From an uncultured Collinsella sp. (GTDB taxonomy: Bacteria; Actinomycetota; Coriobacteriia; Coriobacteriales; Coriobacteriaceae): DNA of 64,000 bases. The stretch covers positions 1 to 64,000 of the forward strand of contig CAUEQD010000005.1 in assembly GCA_959019945.1 (NCBI GenBank), written 5' to 3'. Below, piece by piece: positions 33,302-42,215 of this stretch. Position numbers and translations under genes: made by a program. Every line of letters begins with the position of its first letter. Position 1 is the first letter of the stretch. Below the pieces are notes generated by a model, which did no database searches, was not told where the DNA came from, and saw nothing but the letters and a program-made list of their open reading frames with translations.

Positions 33302-33983
33302 CGCGGGCACCTCTTCCGTCAAATACAGCATCGCACGCCAGCGCAATGGCAATGCCGACCACGACGCTTGCCGGCACGGCAATATTCGCGAGGCCCAAGA
33401 ACTTGCATACGGCGACGGACACCGCGCCCGAAACCGCCGCGACAACGTTACCGCGCGACAGCCGCTGCGAAAAGAGCAGGCAGATAAAGAGCGAGGTGCA
33501 GACAAAGGCTGCAATGGCGGTGGGAACATCGACAACGGCGCCGACGATGGCGCCCATCGTACACGAAACGCCCCATGTTGCGATGAGGATCACGTTGAGC
33601 ACAAAGGACTCGCGCGGGCCCCAATCCTCCCCTTCAACCAACTTGGCAAGCGAGATGCCATATGCCTCCTCGGTAAGTGTCGCGGCAACAGCCAGCGTCT
33701 GACGCTTCGAGGCACCCCTCAGATGCGGTGCGATCGATGCCGAGTAAAGCGCAAAACGCGAGGAGATGGCGGCAACGCTCGCGACGATCGATGCTGCCGG
33801 CACACCCGCCAGCCACAGGTTGCAGATCATAAACTGGCCGCTGCCCGTCACAAACGTACTGCTCAGGGCAAAGACCATCCAGGGCTCCATTCCCGTCTGC
33901 CCCATGATCATTCCGCACGACGCGCCTATTGCAACATAGGTAAGCATCACCGGCCAGACGGTTCTAACGATTTTGAGCACCAT
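33291..33983 (-). CDS. azlC: AzlC-like branched-chain amino acid exporter subunit
   Basis: The large subunit of the AzlCD exporter, about 230 residues with seven hydrophobic helices. It shows VWPVMLTYVAIGASCGMIMGQTG near the start, STFVTGSGQFMICNLWLAG, the SSRFALYSASIAPHL segment and ATLTEEAYGIS, all AzlC hallmarks. Start: an ATG at 33983 (MVLKIVRTVWP) with GGATGAG upstream is preferred over the open frame to 34052. The azlD gene overlaps its 3' end. No regulator (azlB/Lrp type) is adjacent. Confidence 0.9.
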   Translation of the reverse strand: MVLKIVRTVWPVMLTYVAIGASCGMIMGQTGMEPWMVFALSSTFVTGSGQFMICNLWLAGVPAASIVASVAAISSRFALYSASIAPHLRGASKRQTLAVAATLTEEAYGISLAKLVEGEDWGPRESFVLNVILIATWGVSCTMGAIVGAVVDVPTAIAAFVCTSLFICLLFSQRLSRGNVVAAVSGAVSVAVCKFLGLANIAVPASVVVGIAIALACDAVFDGRGARDAR

Positions 33984-34109
33984 ACGCTTCTCATCCTGAC
34001 AAGGTCTCCGAGCCGCATGTAGCGATACGGCAGAATCATCATCCGACAGCAACCGAGTTCACCTACAATTGCCACCGGATCGAAAGACACAACTTTTTAG
34101 GAAGTCATT

Positions 34110-34922
34110 ATGACAGCTATCGATCGAGACCGGGCGCGCGCGGCCTTCAAAAGCTACACCGATGCCTACGACGCCACCAACCCACGCATCGCGCTCAAAA
34201 TCGAGCATACGTACCACGTGGCCGAGGCATGCGATGCCGTAGCGCGCGAGCAGGGCTGGTCGTCAGAAGATATTGACCTGGCATGGCTTTGCGGCCTGCT
34301 ACACGATATGGGCCGCTTTGAGCAGCTGCGACGCTGGGACACCTTTAAGGACGCCGAGAGCATGAGCCATGCGGCGCTGGGCATCGAGGTCCTCTTTGGC
34401 GAGAATCCCGCCGATGCACCCGCCACGACAAACATCCGTGACTTTATCGAAACCGGTGCGCATGACGAGCTCATCCGAGCGAGCATCGCCTATCACAGCG
34501 ACTTTCGCCTGCCGGCACAACTCGACGAGCGTACACGGTGCTTCTGCGATATCGTGCGCGATGGTGACAAGATCGACATTATGCGCACCATCGCCGACAG
34601 CACCGTCGACACTATCCTCAAGGTGGACGAGAAGACGTTTCTCGGCAGCCGTTTCTCGTCGCCGACACTTGCCGCCTTTGACGAGCACCGCTGCGTCGCA
34701 CGCGATGAGCGCGATGAGCCCGCCGACTTCTTGGTGGGGCTTATCTGCTTTATGTTTGAGCTCGTCTATCCAGCAAGCCGCGCGCTGGCGCGCGAACAGG
34801 GCGATATCTACCGCCTGCTCGACGCACCCTTTGGCATTACGCGCCCCTTTACCAATCCCACCACGCAAGCGACCTGGGAGTGCCTAAAGGACGAGATGCG
34901 CGACTGGCTGGCGCGCGCCTAG
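34110..34922 (+). CDS. HD-domain phosphohydrolase
   Basis: A 270-residue protein with an HD fold: H in LKIEHTYHVAEACDAVAREQG, the HD pair in GLLHDMGRFEQL, further His in SIAYHSDFRL and Asp in VRDGDKIDIMR, so the metal site is complete. The substrate is unknown; relatives hydrolyse nucleotides or phosphate esters. It has AGGAAG five bases before the ATG. Its stop overlaps the stop of the convergent etfA gene within a shared CTAG, so the two genes are packed tail to tail. It is transcribed alone. Confidence 0.85.
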   Translation: MTAIDRDRARAAFKSYTDAYDATNPRIALKIEHTYHVAEACDAVAREQGWSSEDIDLAWLCGLLHDMGRFEQLRRWDTFKDAESMSHAALGIEVLFGENPADAPATTNIRDFIETGAHDELIRASIAYHSDFRLPAQLDERTRCFCDIVRDGDKIDIMRTIADSTVDTILKVDEKTFLGSRFSSPTLAAFDEHRCVARDERDEPADFLVGLICFMFELVYPASRALAREQGDIYRLLDAPFGITRPFTNPTTQATWECLKDEMRDWLARA

Positions 34923-36124
34923 CGCTCAAGCTGGGCCAGCAGCTCCTCGACGACCTCGACGGCGTCCCCAACAACCTTGTACTGGGCAGCACCGAAAATG
35001 GGGGCATCCGGGTCCTCGTTGATGGCGATAATGCACTCCGCCCCACCGATGCCGGCAAGATGCTGAATGGCGCCCGAAACACCGATACTCACGAGAAGCT
35101 TGGGCGAAACCGATACGCCCGTCTGGCCAATCTGATGGCGATACTCCAACCAGCCGGCCTCCACGACAGGTCGCGTGCAGCCAAGCTCGGCTCCCAGAGC
35201 CTCGGCGAGCCTTCGCATCAACGGCAGGTTTTTCTTGGAACCAATGCCGCGACCCACCACGACCAGGCACTCGGCATTGGCGATCGAGGGCTGCTGTCCC
35301 CACTCCTCGGCGGGAATCGAGATCTCGACACGAGCCTTAGCATCATCCGCAAGCGATATCTGGGTGATCGTGCCAGAGCGGCCGTAGTCGAAGTCGGGAG
35401 CCTTAAAGATACCGGGGCGCACCGTTGCCATCTGCGGACGGTGGTTGGGGCAAATGATGGTGGCCATCAGGTTGCCGCCAAACGCCGGACGCGTCTGTTG
35501 CAGCAGTCCCGTCTCTGCATCCATCGAAAGTACGGTGCAGTCAGCCGTAAGGCCCGTCTGCAAACGCACGGCAACGCCGGGTGCCAGTTCGCGACCAAAA
35601 GCGGTCGCACCGTATAGGATGGCCTCGGGTTTGCGTTCGGCTACCAAATCGCAGATCAAGCGGGCGTAGACCTCCGCATCGTTTTGGCGCAGGCGCTCGT
35701 CGCGACAGGCCAGGACTTCGTCGGCGCCCGCGCAAACCAGATGCTCCAGGTCACCGAGAGAACCCTCGGGGCCCATACCGACCAGCGCCACCAAACGGCA
35801 GCCACGAGCATCGGCAAGCTCGCGGCCCTTGCCCATGAGCTCATAGGCAACGGGATTCACCGTATCGTGCTCGTCGGTCTGCGCGAATACCCAAATGTCT
35901 CGGTACGCATCGAGGCCAACCGCACCAGCGGCCTCATCACGCTCGATCGAGATAGCGTTGACAGGGCAGGCGTCGACGCACCCACCGCATAGGATGCAGC
36001 CGTCGGTTACGCGGGCGCATCGGCTTGATCGCTCGCCTTCCACTACGATGCCGCCCGAGGCACAGGCGCGAACGCAGCGACCGCAACCGATGCAGGCTTC
36101 GCTATCGATATTCAATCCGCTCAT
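34919..36124 (-). CDS. etfA: Electron transfer flavoprotein alpha subunit with N-terminal ferredoxin domain
   Basis: A 401-residue EtfA. Residues 1-62 form a two-cluster ferredoxin domain with ACIGCGRCVRACA and GCILCGGCVDACP, eight cysteines for two [4Fe-4S] clusters. The rest is the flavoprotein: alpha N-terminal part (about 75-260) and FAD-binding part with VVVGRGIGSKKN, GCTRPVVEAGW, IGQTGVSVSPKLLVSIGVSGAIQHLAGI and AINEDPDAPIF. This architecture is typical of electron-bifurcating or ferredoxin-linked Etf proteins of anaerobes. It is the last gene of the ldh-etfB-etfA operon, directly after etfB. Confidence 0.95.
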   Translation of the reverse strand: MSGLNIDSEACIGCGRCVRACASGGIVVEGERSSRCARVTDGCILCGGCVDACPVNAISIERDEAAGAVGLDAYRDIWVFAQTDEHDTVNPVAYELMGKGRELADARGCRLVALVGMGPEGSLGDLEHLVCAGADEVLACRDERLRQNDAEVYARLICDLVAERKPEAILYGATAFGRELAPGVAVRLQTGLTADCTVLSMDAETGLLQQTRPAFGGNLMATIICPNHRPQMATVRPGIFKAPDFDYGRSGTITQISLADDAKARVEISIPAEEWGQQPSIANAECLVVVGRGIGSKKNLPLMRRLAEALGAELGCTRPVVEAGWLEYRHQIGQTGVSVSPKLLVSIGVSGAIQHLAGIGGAECIIAINEDPDAPIFGAAQYKVVGDAVEVVEELLAQLER

Positions 36125-36940
36125 CTATGCCATCCCCTCGATAATCTTGGCGAGCTTTTCCGCCTGCTCGGATGCCGTGCCCTCAACGGTCTCGCACGTT
36201 TGATCACGGTCGGGCACAAACGAGCGCACGACCTGCGTCGGCGATCCGGCAAGACCGCAACGCGAGGGGTCGGCGTTCACGTCGGCAGCGCTGACCACGC
36301 GCACGTCCGCACCCTCGGATGCGCGGATACCGGCAATACTCGGCATACGCAGCTGGCCAATCTCCTTGGCGGTCGTCATCGCACACGGCATCTCAAGATA
36401 GACCGTCTCCTCGCCGGCATCGCAGCCGTGAACAAGCGCCAGTGAACCACAGGTCGTAAAGCCCGCGCTCTGCACGCAGCTCACGTCGGTCACACAGGGA
36501 ATCTCAAAAGCACCGGCCAGCTCGGGGCCGATCTGGGCCGTATCGCCGTCCACTGCCATCTTGCCGCAGATGAGCAGGTCGAAGTCCTCGTCGAGAGCCT
36601 CGATGCCGCATTTGAGGGCATAGGTGGTGGCTAGGGTATCGGCACCTGCAAAGGCGCGATCGGTCAGCAGCAGCGCGTCGTCGGCACCTCGAGCGATGCA
36701 GTCGCGCAGCAGCGACTCGGTCGCGTGGATGCCCATCGACACCACCGTTACGCGCACGTCCATGCCAAAGCCGATAAAGTCGTCTTTCAGCGCCAGCGCG
36801 CATTCCAAAGCGCTCGCATCAAAGGGATTAATGACCGCCTGCTTGCCATCGCGCACGATGGTATTGGTCTTGGGGTCCATCTTGACCTCGGTGCTGCCCG
36901 GCACGGCCTTGACGCACACCACCATATGGAAATCGCTCAT
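36125..36940 (-). CDS. etfB: Electron transfer flavoprotein beta subunit
   Basis: The 271-residue partner of EtfA. It begins MSDFHMVVCVKAVPG and keeps MDPKTNTIVRDGKQAVINPFDASALECAL, VTVVSMG, ALLLTDRAFAGADTLATTYAL, CGKMAVDGDTAQIGPELA and the lysine-rich KEIGQLRMPSIAGIRA segment. It binds a flavin or AMP depending on type; the DGDTAQIGPELA block is the flavin/nucleotide loop and is compatible with bifurcation. The start is the ATG just after the stop of the upstream oxidase; a GTG six bases upstream overlaps that stop and is an alternative. Cotranscribed with ldh and etfA. Confidence 0.95.
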   Translation of the reverse strand: MSDFHMVVCVKAVPGSTEVKMDPKTNTIVRDGKQAVINPFDASALECALALKDDFIGFGMDVRVTVVSMGIHATESLLRDCIARGADDALLLTDRAFAGADTLATTYALKCGIEALDEDFDLLICGKMAVDGDTAQIGPELAGAFEIPCVTDVSCVQSAGFTTCGSLALVHGCDAGEETVYLEMPCAMTTAKEIGQLRMPSIAGIRASEGADVRVVSAADVNADPSRCGLAGSPTQVVRSFVPDRDQTCETVEGTASEQAEKLAKIIEGMA

Positions 36941-36942
36941 CT

Positions 36943-38544
36943 TCACGCGCCCCCTTTCTGGACGAGCTCATCCAAGAGCTTCTCCGAAAACAGGTTGCCG
37001 CGACCCAGCTGCCCGTCGGGATCGAGCTGGAGCTTGAGCCGCGCCGACTCGACCATAGCCTCGTGACCGTACATCGTCTCCAAAAAGCCCGCCTTGATCT
37101 TACCGACGCCATGCTCGGCAGAAACGGCACCGCCCATGGCCGTGACCTCGGAAGCCCACTGGGCAAAGAGTTCTCCGCCGCGGCGGTAATCCTGCGCATC
37201 GCGCGGCAGAATGTTCACATGCAGATGGTTGTTACCGATGTGCCCCCAGGCGGCAGATTCAAGCCCACTTTCGGACAACGTACGGCGATAAAGGGCGATG
37301 ACATCGGCCAAGCGTGCGTTGGGCACCGACATGTCCGACCCCAGTTTGGTGATGGTAGGATCCGTGCGGCGACGCTCGTCGATGAGCATGTTGACGCTCT
37401 CGGGCACCGCATGGCGGAAGAATCGCTGACACTCGCGATCGACCTCGGTGCGCGCAACCCAGGTCGCGTCGTCGTGGCCGCCCGCAAGCTCCAAAACCCA
37501 TCCCAGGTGGTACAGCTCCTCAGTCGCCTGGGCTTCGTCGTCGCAGTCGAGCTCCACGTAGACACAGACCTTGGCCTCTTTGTCGAGCGCCGGCAGCGAG
37601 GCAAACGCCGTCGACTGCTCGCGCTGGCGACGTAGAATATCCAGGGCGCCAGCGTCGAAGTACTCGATGGCAGCCGCATGGGACAGGACGGGACGCACGG
37701 AATCGGTAAAGGACACGGCCTTGTCTTCGCTATCGAAAAAGCAGCTCACACCCCAAACGACCGCAGGCGCCGCCTGCAGGGCGATCTCGAGCTCGGTGAT
37801 AACGCCGAGCGTGCCGCAAGCACCGATAAAGAGGTCGATGGCGTCCATTTCGTCCGCAACGAAATAACCTGAGGCATTTTTTGTCTTGGGCATGGTGTAG
37901 TCGGGAAGGTCAAGCTCGAGTGCACGGCCCACTGCCGTCACGAGCGACAGGTGGCGGCCCTGGGCAAAAGCCTCGCCGCGCTGAAGCTCAAGCAAATCAC
38001 CATCAGCCAGCGCGACGTGGAGTCCCGTGATATGCGGGCGCATGGGGCCGTAGGCGTAGCTGCGGGCACCGGAGGCGTTACATGCCGCCATGCCGCCCAG
38101 ACAGGCAGACGCCTCGGTGGGATCGGTGGGAAAGAACTGCTCGGGGGCCTCTTGGAACTCCTCGTAGGCCTTAAGCGATGCCTGGTCCCAACCAGCGGTC
38201 GGCAGCACCTTCTTGCTCAGCTGCTTGCGCAGCTCCGAGAGCACAACGCCCGGCTCCACGCGCAGCAAAAATTGGCCTTGTTCATCGCGGCGAAGGCCCA
38301 AGTAGCGATTCATACGGGAAGTATTGAGGATATGCCCGCCGTGGGGCACGGCACCGGCGGCAAGGCCGGTTCGGGCGCCCTGAACCGTTACCGGGACACG
38401 CTCGGCATGGAGCTTTTCCAAAATGGCACGGACCTCGTCTTCCGTTGTCGGAAACGAGATGCTCGATGCTTCGCCCGATGCGCGAGATTCATCGCGGCCA
38501 TACTCTTCGAACTCGTCGGTGAAGGGTTTGATGGTTACAGACAC
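36943..38544 (-). CDS. FAD-binding oxidase, GlcD/D-lactate dehydrogenase type
   Basis: A 533-residue FAD protein of the PCMH/vanillyl-alcohol-oxidase type. The FAD region includes VPVTVQGARTGLAAGAVPHGG (about 50-70), RVEPGVVLSELRKQL, DPTEASACLGGMAACNASGARSYAYG and DLFIGACGTLGVITELEI; the C-terminal part has WGHIGNNHLHVNILPR and SAEHGVGKIK. This pattern matches lactate and 2-hydroxyacid dehydrogenases. Directly followed by etfB and etfA, it resembles the Ldh-Etf locus of acetogens, where lactate oxidation is driven by electron confurcation from reduced ferredoxin to NAD. That role is inferred. The start is a GTG with AAAGGGGGAG upstream. Confidence 0.92.
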   Translation of the reverse strand: MSVTIKPFTDEFEEYGRDESRASGEASSISFPTTEDEVRAILEKLHAERVPVTVQGARTGLAAGAVPHGGHILNTSRMNRYLGLRRDEQGQFLLRVEPGVVLSELRKQLSKKVLPTAGWDQASLKAYEEFQEAPEQFFPTDPTEASACLGGMAACNASGARSYAYGPMRPHITGLHVALADGDLLELQRGEAFAQGRHLSLVTAVGRALELDLPDYTMPKTKNASGYFVADEMDAIDLFIGACGTLGVITELEIALQAAPAVVWGVSCFFDSEDKAVSFTDSVRPVLSHAAAIEYFDAGALDILRRQREQSTAFASLPALDKEAKVCVYVELDCDDEAQATEELYHLGWVLELAGGHDDATWVARTEVDRECQRFFRHAVPESVNMLIDERRRTDPTITKLGSDMSVPNARLADVIALYRRTLSESGLESAAWGHIGNNHLHVNILPRDAQDYRRGGELFAQWASEVTAMGGAVSAEHGVGKIKAGFLETMYGHEAMVESARLKLQLDPDGQLGRGNLFSEKLLDELVQKGGA

Positions 38545-38890
38545 GCGAACTCCCCCTTTAGCTAACTACAGTGTTTGCAGGGAGATGTTACCGCATCGTT
38601 TCGTCGACGTGTTCGAGACCGTCTCCATAATTGGCGATTTTTACGTTCGTGCAATTCGGCGAGCGGCTGGATTTCCTCGGCAGACGATGCTTTTAACACA
38701 TATGGCCCCGCCGTCACTGACCGCGCGATTGCCGCTCGAAAAAAGTTGGAGTATTTTTTGCCGCCTTTTACCTGCGGAGACGCCAATCCGTCAAGCATTT
38801 GGTCAGCAATTGGTCAAGTAGTGGCTGATACCGTCGGCATCGACAGCCAAAACCGACAGAAGTTTTGGCCCCAGAAGCAGGGAGGTTCCC
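38545..38890. other. Divergent intergenic region (no gene)
   Basis: These 346 bases separate the leftward ldh operon from the rightward exported-protein cluster. They contain a GCCAAAAC/GTTTTGGC inverted repeat near 38857-38880, two direct copies of TTGGTCA at about 38799 and 38811 that could be an operator, and an AT-rich patch near 38740-38770. A long open frame on the plus strand reads through it (from 38575) but shows no protein-like features here. Nothing else is supported. Confidence 0.6.
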
Positions 38891-39187
38891 ATGGCATATT
38901 ACTGGCCCCAGTACGGCATCGCCATCGAAGTCGACGACGATCCCCATCTCCTGCCTTTCGACGAAGAGGCATTCCCCGATACGACGGTCTACCACGTTAC
39001 CACCGATGTGATCTGCGACCCCGAGTCGTTCTCGGCGCTCGCCCACCGCATCGCGCATATCCACGACATCGAGCTCCCTCCCGACTTCGACGAGCTTGTC
39101 TACTCACGCCGCCTGATGCTTCACATGCTCTTTGGAGCGAACCCGTCCACCTTTGCGCGCATCTATACCGCCAAGGATGCCGCATGA
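38891..39187 (+). CDS. Conserved-looking small protein, unknown function
   Basis: A 98-residue acidic, soluble protein (MAYYWPQYGIAIEVDDDPHLLPFDEEAFPD...) with no signal peptide and no motif I recognise. GGGAGG lies six bases before the ATG. Its stop overlaps the next start in ATGA, so it is translationally coupled to the membrane-anchored protein that follows. Codon use is like that of real genes in this window. It is the first gene of a five-gene rightward run. No function is assigned. Confidence 0.7.
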   Translation: MAYYWPQYGIAIEVDDDPHLLPFDEEAFPDTTVYHVTTDVICDPESFSALAHRIAHIHDIELPPDFDELVYSRRLMLHMLFGANPSTFARIYTAKDAA

Positions 39188-39693
39188 GCGCGAAGAAGCC
39201 ACCCCACTTTGCAGGCCTGGGTCGTCGCAAGAAGCTCATCGTTGCCTGCTTGGCCATCGTCTGTGTCCTTGTCGCCGTAGGACTATACGCTTGGCAGTCG
39301 CAGCCCGTACCCGAGGCGGGCGCTTCGGTTACGACGGCCGAGGGCAAAACGCGTCAGGAAATCCAAGATGAGCTCGACGCCATAGTCCGCGACAACATGA
39401 TGACGATTTCGGTCGCACCGGTCGCTCAGCTGCAGGAGGACGGCAAGCTGCGCGTCAACGTGCAAAACGTCCAAGACAATAAATTTCCCCAGCGATTCCG
39501 CGTCATCCAAAACGACGAGACCATGTACGAATCCGGTGTGGTCGAGACCGGCAAGACAATCGAAACGTGCCCCGCCGGCGACATCAAAGAAGGCGAGGCG
39601 TACATCGAGATCCAGGCACTCGATGCCAAGACCCTCGACAGCCACGGCAATCCGACACGTGTCAAGGTGCGGGTTGAGCAAGCCGAGAACTAG
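39184..39693 (+). CDS. Membrane-anchored exported protein, unknown function
   Basis: A 169-residue protein with a positively charged N terminus (GLGRRKK) and one hydrophobic helix (about 18-36, LIVACLAIVCVLVAVGLYAW) and no cleavage site, so it is probably an anchored protein with an outside domain of about 130 residues. The outer part looks like a beta-sandwich (RVNVQNVQDNKFPQRFRVIQNDETMYESGVVETGKTIE). It overlaps the previous gene by four bases. It is not a recognised family. The longer in-frame extension from 38575 is dismissed because its upstream part has no coding character and the ATGA coupling is a natural start. Confidence 0.75.
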   Translation: MSAKKPPHFAGLGRRKKLIVACLAIVCVLVAVGLYAWQSQPVPEAGASVTTAEGKTRQEIQDELDAIVRDNMMTISVAPVAQLQEDGKLRVNVQNVQDNKFPQRFRVIQNDETMYESGVVETGKTIETCPAGDIKEGEAYIEIQALDAKTLDSHGNPTRVKVRVEQAEN

Positions 39694-39783
39694 CTTTTCC
39701 GGCCGACGCGGCACCGCACGCAATTCACCAGCATTCGTCCAATCATCGCGGGGACGGCCCGCGGCGAATAGAAAGGAACGACC

Positions 39784-40383
39784 ATGGACATCACCAGGAA
39801 CATGAACGGAGCCAGAGCGCTCGTCGTGGGCGCGGGGCTCGCGCTCGCGCTCGCAATGGGCGCCGCCCCGACGCCAGCTATGGCGGCCGGGCGCGTTGGA
39901 ACCACGAAAGTAATGGTCAGGACCGAGATCGACAACGTTGAGTTCAAAGTTCCGACGGTTATTCCCTTCGTCGCCAAGGCCGACGGCACGCTTCAGGGCC
40001 CCTCAGAAGACGCGACCACCATCGACAATCATTCGGCCTACGGCATCCATGTCACCAACATGAAGATCGACGCCATGAACACCTGGACCATTGCTGCCGA
40101 CGCCAAGGCCGGAACCGCGCAGAACTCCATCGACTTTAAGGTCGGCCCCGACGGCGCGCTCCAGAACGCCAGCGCCGCAATGCAGGGAACGGGCCTCGAT
40201 CTTTCCAAGAATGCAGCCTTCGACATGGGCTACCAGGGCATTGCCGGTGGCACGGACAAAATTAAGCTCAAGACAAGCGGAAACGTCGCCCGCGTCACGC
40301 GCGATATCTTCCACGTAACCGGCGAAGGCGATCAGGTTGCAACGATCACCTGGACGGTCGAGCCCGGTGCGCACACGGCATAA
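39784..40383 (+). CDS. Secreted protein, unknown function
   Basis: A 199-residue protein with a clear Sec signal peptide (about 1-35, ending in PTPAMAAG) and a beta-rich mature part (VPTVIPFVAKADGTLQGPSED..., then IDNHSAYGIHVTNMKIDAMNTWTIAADA), which looks like a small surface domain. No catalytic motif is visible. GAAAGGAAC lies just before the ATG. Its end overlaps the start of the sorting-signal protein by 17 bases. Together they may be co-exported. I cannot name a family. Confidence 0.75.
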   Translation: MDITRNMNGARALVVGAGLALALAMGAAPTPAMAAGRVGTTKVMVRTEIDNVEFKVPTVIPFVAKADGTLQGPSEDATTIDNHSAYGIHVTNMKIDAMNTWTIAADAKAGTAQNSIDFKVGPDGALQNASAAMQGTGLDLSKNAAFDMGYQGIAGGTDKIKLKTSGNVARVTRDIFHVTGEGDQVATITWTVEPGAHTA

Positions 40384-40648
40384 GGCCGTCGCCCTGGCCG
40401 CCGCCGTCAGCATCCTAGCGTTTGGCCCAGCCATGGCCTTTGCCCAGCAAGAACAGGCGCAGGCCGCCACGCAAGTGACGATCGACCTCTCGGGGCTCGA
40501 CCGCGGCGACCGTGAGGAACCATTGGCGCAGACAGGCGATGGACGATGGCTCTTGGCAGCAGGCGCCACAGCAGCAGGCGCGGGAACCGCCGGCCTCGGC
40601 CTGCACATCAAACGCAGCCAGAAACAAAACACGGACAGGCCGCACTAA
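40367..40648 (+). CDS. Small exported protein with LAXTG-type sorting signal
   Basis: A 93-residue protein from the GTG at 40367. It has a Sec signal peptide (RTRHKAVALAAAVSILAFGPAMAFAQ), a short mature region of about 27 residues, then LAQTG (about 53-57), a hydrophobic Ala/Gly helix and a basic tail (KRSQK). That is the three-part cell-wall sorting signal recognised by sortase, with Ala in place of Pro. The mature part is so short that it might act as an anchor for, or a peptide in, the neighbouring secreted proteins. No sortase gene is in the window. The start is uncertain; a TTG at 40337 is an alternative, but both give the same signal peptide. Confidence 0.65.
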   Translation: MRTRHKAVALAAAVSILAFGPAMAFAQQEQAQAATQVTIDLSGLDRGDREEPLAQTGDGRWLLAAGATAAGAGTAGLGLHIKRSQKQNTDRPH

Positions 40649-40666
40649 ATTAGCTAAGGAGACCCC

Positions 40667-42097
40667 ATGGCATCGAAGAACCTTTTGCCCGTCGTCGCAC
40701 TCTGCGGCGCGCTCGCAACCGGAACGCCTGTCGCCGCTTGGGCGACTCCCGTCATGGCAGACTCCTTACCAGCAGCCCTAAGTTCCGCACCAAATCCGTC
40801 GAGCGCCATTGCGTGCAAGCGTTTTTCGATCGCACAGGCCGCGATCTCAACCTCGGGATGCCTTCGTCGTAATACGGACGGCTCGATAGTCGTGGATATC
40901 AAGCGTTCGAACAAGGCAAACGGCTCCCAGGCGGGGTGCGCCGTCTGCACGTGGCGCTCGGTTGTGCTCGATGCAGATGGCGATCCATGCAATTTAGAGC
41001 TGCGCATCGACATCGCTTCGGTCGATGACTCGGCGAACGGAGCGAAGGTCGCCTTCGACGGTACGTTTTTCGAGAAAGGAGGCGGTATATGTCTGGGCTG
41101 CGCCGCCGCGAATGCAGACGACACGCAGCCCACCCTCTCATTCACGGCATCGTTGCGGCTGACCAAAGCCGACACCGATGCCATCGCGGCGGGAGAAGCG
41201 TCCCTGCTGTTCTACGCCGTCAGCACCAAAGACACAGACGCTCATTTCGAGAAGCCAGCCGGATCACTCAGCCTTACACGAGGGATAGAGGCAGGCCCTA
41301 TTGAAATCGATGCCCACGCGCAAAGCAGGCAACGCATTCTTGCCGACCCGGCGCTTCTCGAAATGGAGTGGAGCGGATCCGGAGCCATCGGAATTCTCCC
41401 CTCCGCGCTTGACGCCAAGACGCTCCCCTCAAACGACGAACCCATCAACGCAACCATACAAGAAGAGAGCGCGGACAAAGAAGCAGGTGCGGGCGACACG
41501 CCATCGCCGACAAACAGCGTCCCAGCTTCTCTCGAAGCACCGAATGAACCCGCTACCGATCCAAACGATCCCGAACTCGCGGACAGTCTGGGGCTTGCTG
41601 ATCCTCAAGAGATCGATGAAGGTAACTGCTGCGTGCTTGCCGCGCTCGACCACACAGAGGTCATCGACGCTGCGAACATCGAATTTGCCGCCGCCAATCA
41701 GCCCGTCCGCAAGTCGGCTATCATCGCATTTCCCGAATCCATCGAAGTCGTCTTTTTGCCATCGGGCGAGGTCGTGGCCCCAACACTGCTCACCTTGTTG
41801 GGCGCCAAGAATACTCGAAACGAAATTAAAAAGGTCACGGTTGTCGACCCCGCAACCACCGCCAAGCTGCGTCTATACGCCGTTGCTCCAGATGGAGGCA
41901 AGACCTTGGAATTCGATGGTGACACACTCCTAGCCTGGCGACGTCTGGACATTATGCAAGACGTCTCGTATCAGATCGAACTCGAAGGGTTTGATCGTGC
42001 CCGCGATGCCAATATCATCGCCGCGGCTATTGAATCCCCGCAGCGGCTTATGACACTGCGCTTTGAATACTATCCCTATGTCCCGACAACCACCTGA
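40667..42097 (+). CDS. Large secreted protein, unknown function
   Basis: A 476-residue protein with a Sec signal peptide (about 1-31, VVALCGALATGTPVAAWATPVMA). Residues ~50-200 contain several cysteines (SGCLRR, AGCAVCTW, DPCNLEL, GGICLGCA), suggesting disulfides. A disordered, acidic Pro/Glu/Asp-rich region (about 265-320) separates it from a second domain (about 330-476). No C-terminal anchor or LPXTG is present. AGGAGACCCC precedes the ATG. It is the last gene of the exported cluster. No family is recognised. Confidence 0.72.
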   Translation: MASKNLLPVVALCGALATGTPVAAWATPVMADSLPAALSSAPNPSSAIACKRFSIAQAAISTSGCLRRNTDGSIVVDIKRSNKANGSQAGCAVCTWRSVVLDADGDPCNLELRIDIASVDDSANGAKVAFDGTFFEKGGGICLGCAAANADDTQPTLSFTASLRLTKADTDAIAAGEASLLFYAVSTKDTDAHFEKPAGSLSLTRGIEAGPIEIDAHAQSRQRILADPALLEMEWSGSGAIGILPSALDAKTLPSNDEPINATIQEESADKEAGAGDTPSPTNSVPASLEAPNEPATDPNDPELADSLGLADPQEIDEGNCCVLAALDHTEVIDAANIEFAAANQPVRKSAIIAFPESIEVVFLPSGEVVAPTLLTLLGAKNTRNEIKKVTVVDPATTAKLRLYAVAPDGGKTLEFDGDTLLAWRRLDIMQDVSYQIELEGFDRARDANIIAAAIESPQRLMTLRFEYYPYVPTTT

Positions 42098-42215
42098 GGC
42101 TTAAATGCTGCACATCATTCCTAACACCACTTATATAACGTATTAGATGAGTCGCGATGTGCCTCGCATTTCGTTCTGCTACGATTGCCACGTTGGCATC
42201 AATACAGGAGGGCTC

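Noticed and set aside
38575..39183. N-terminal extension of the anchored protein gene to 38575
   Set aside because: The extra ~200 codons overlap the 98-residue gene in another frame, are Arg/Pro-rich and have no binding site; ATGA coupling at 39184 is the natural start.
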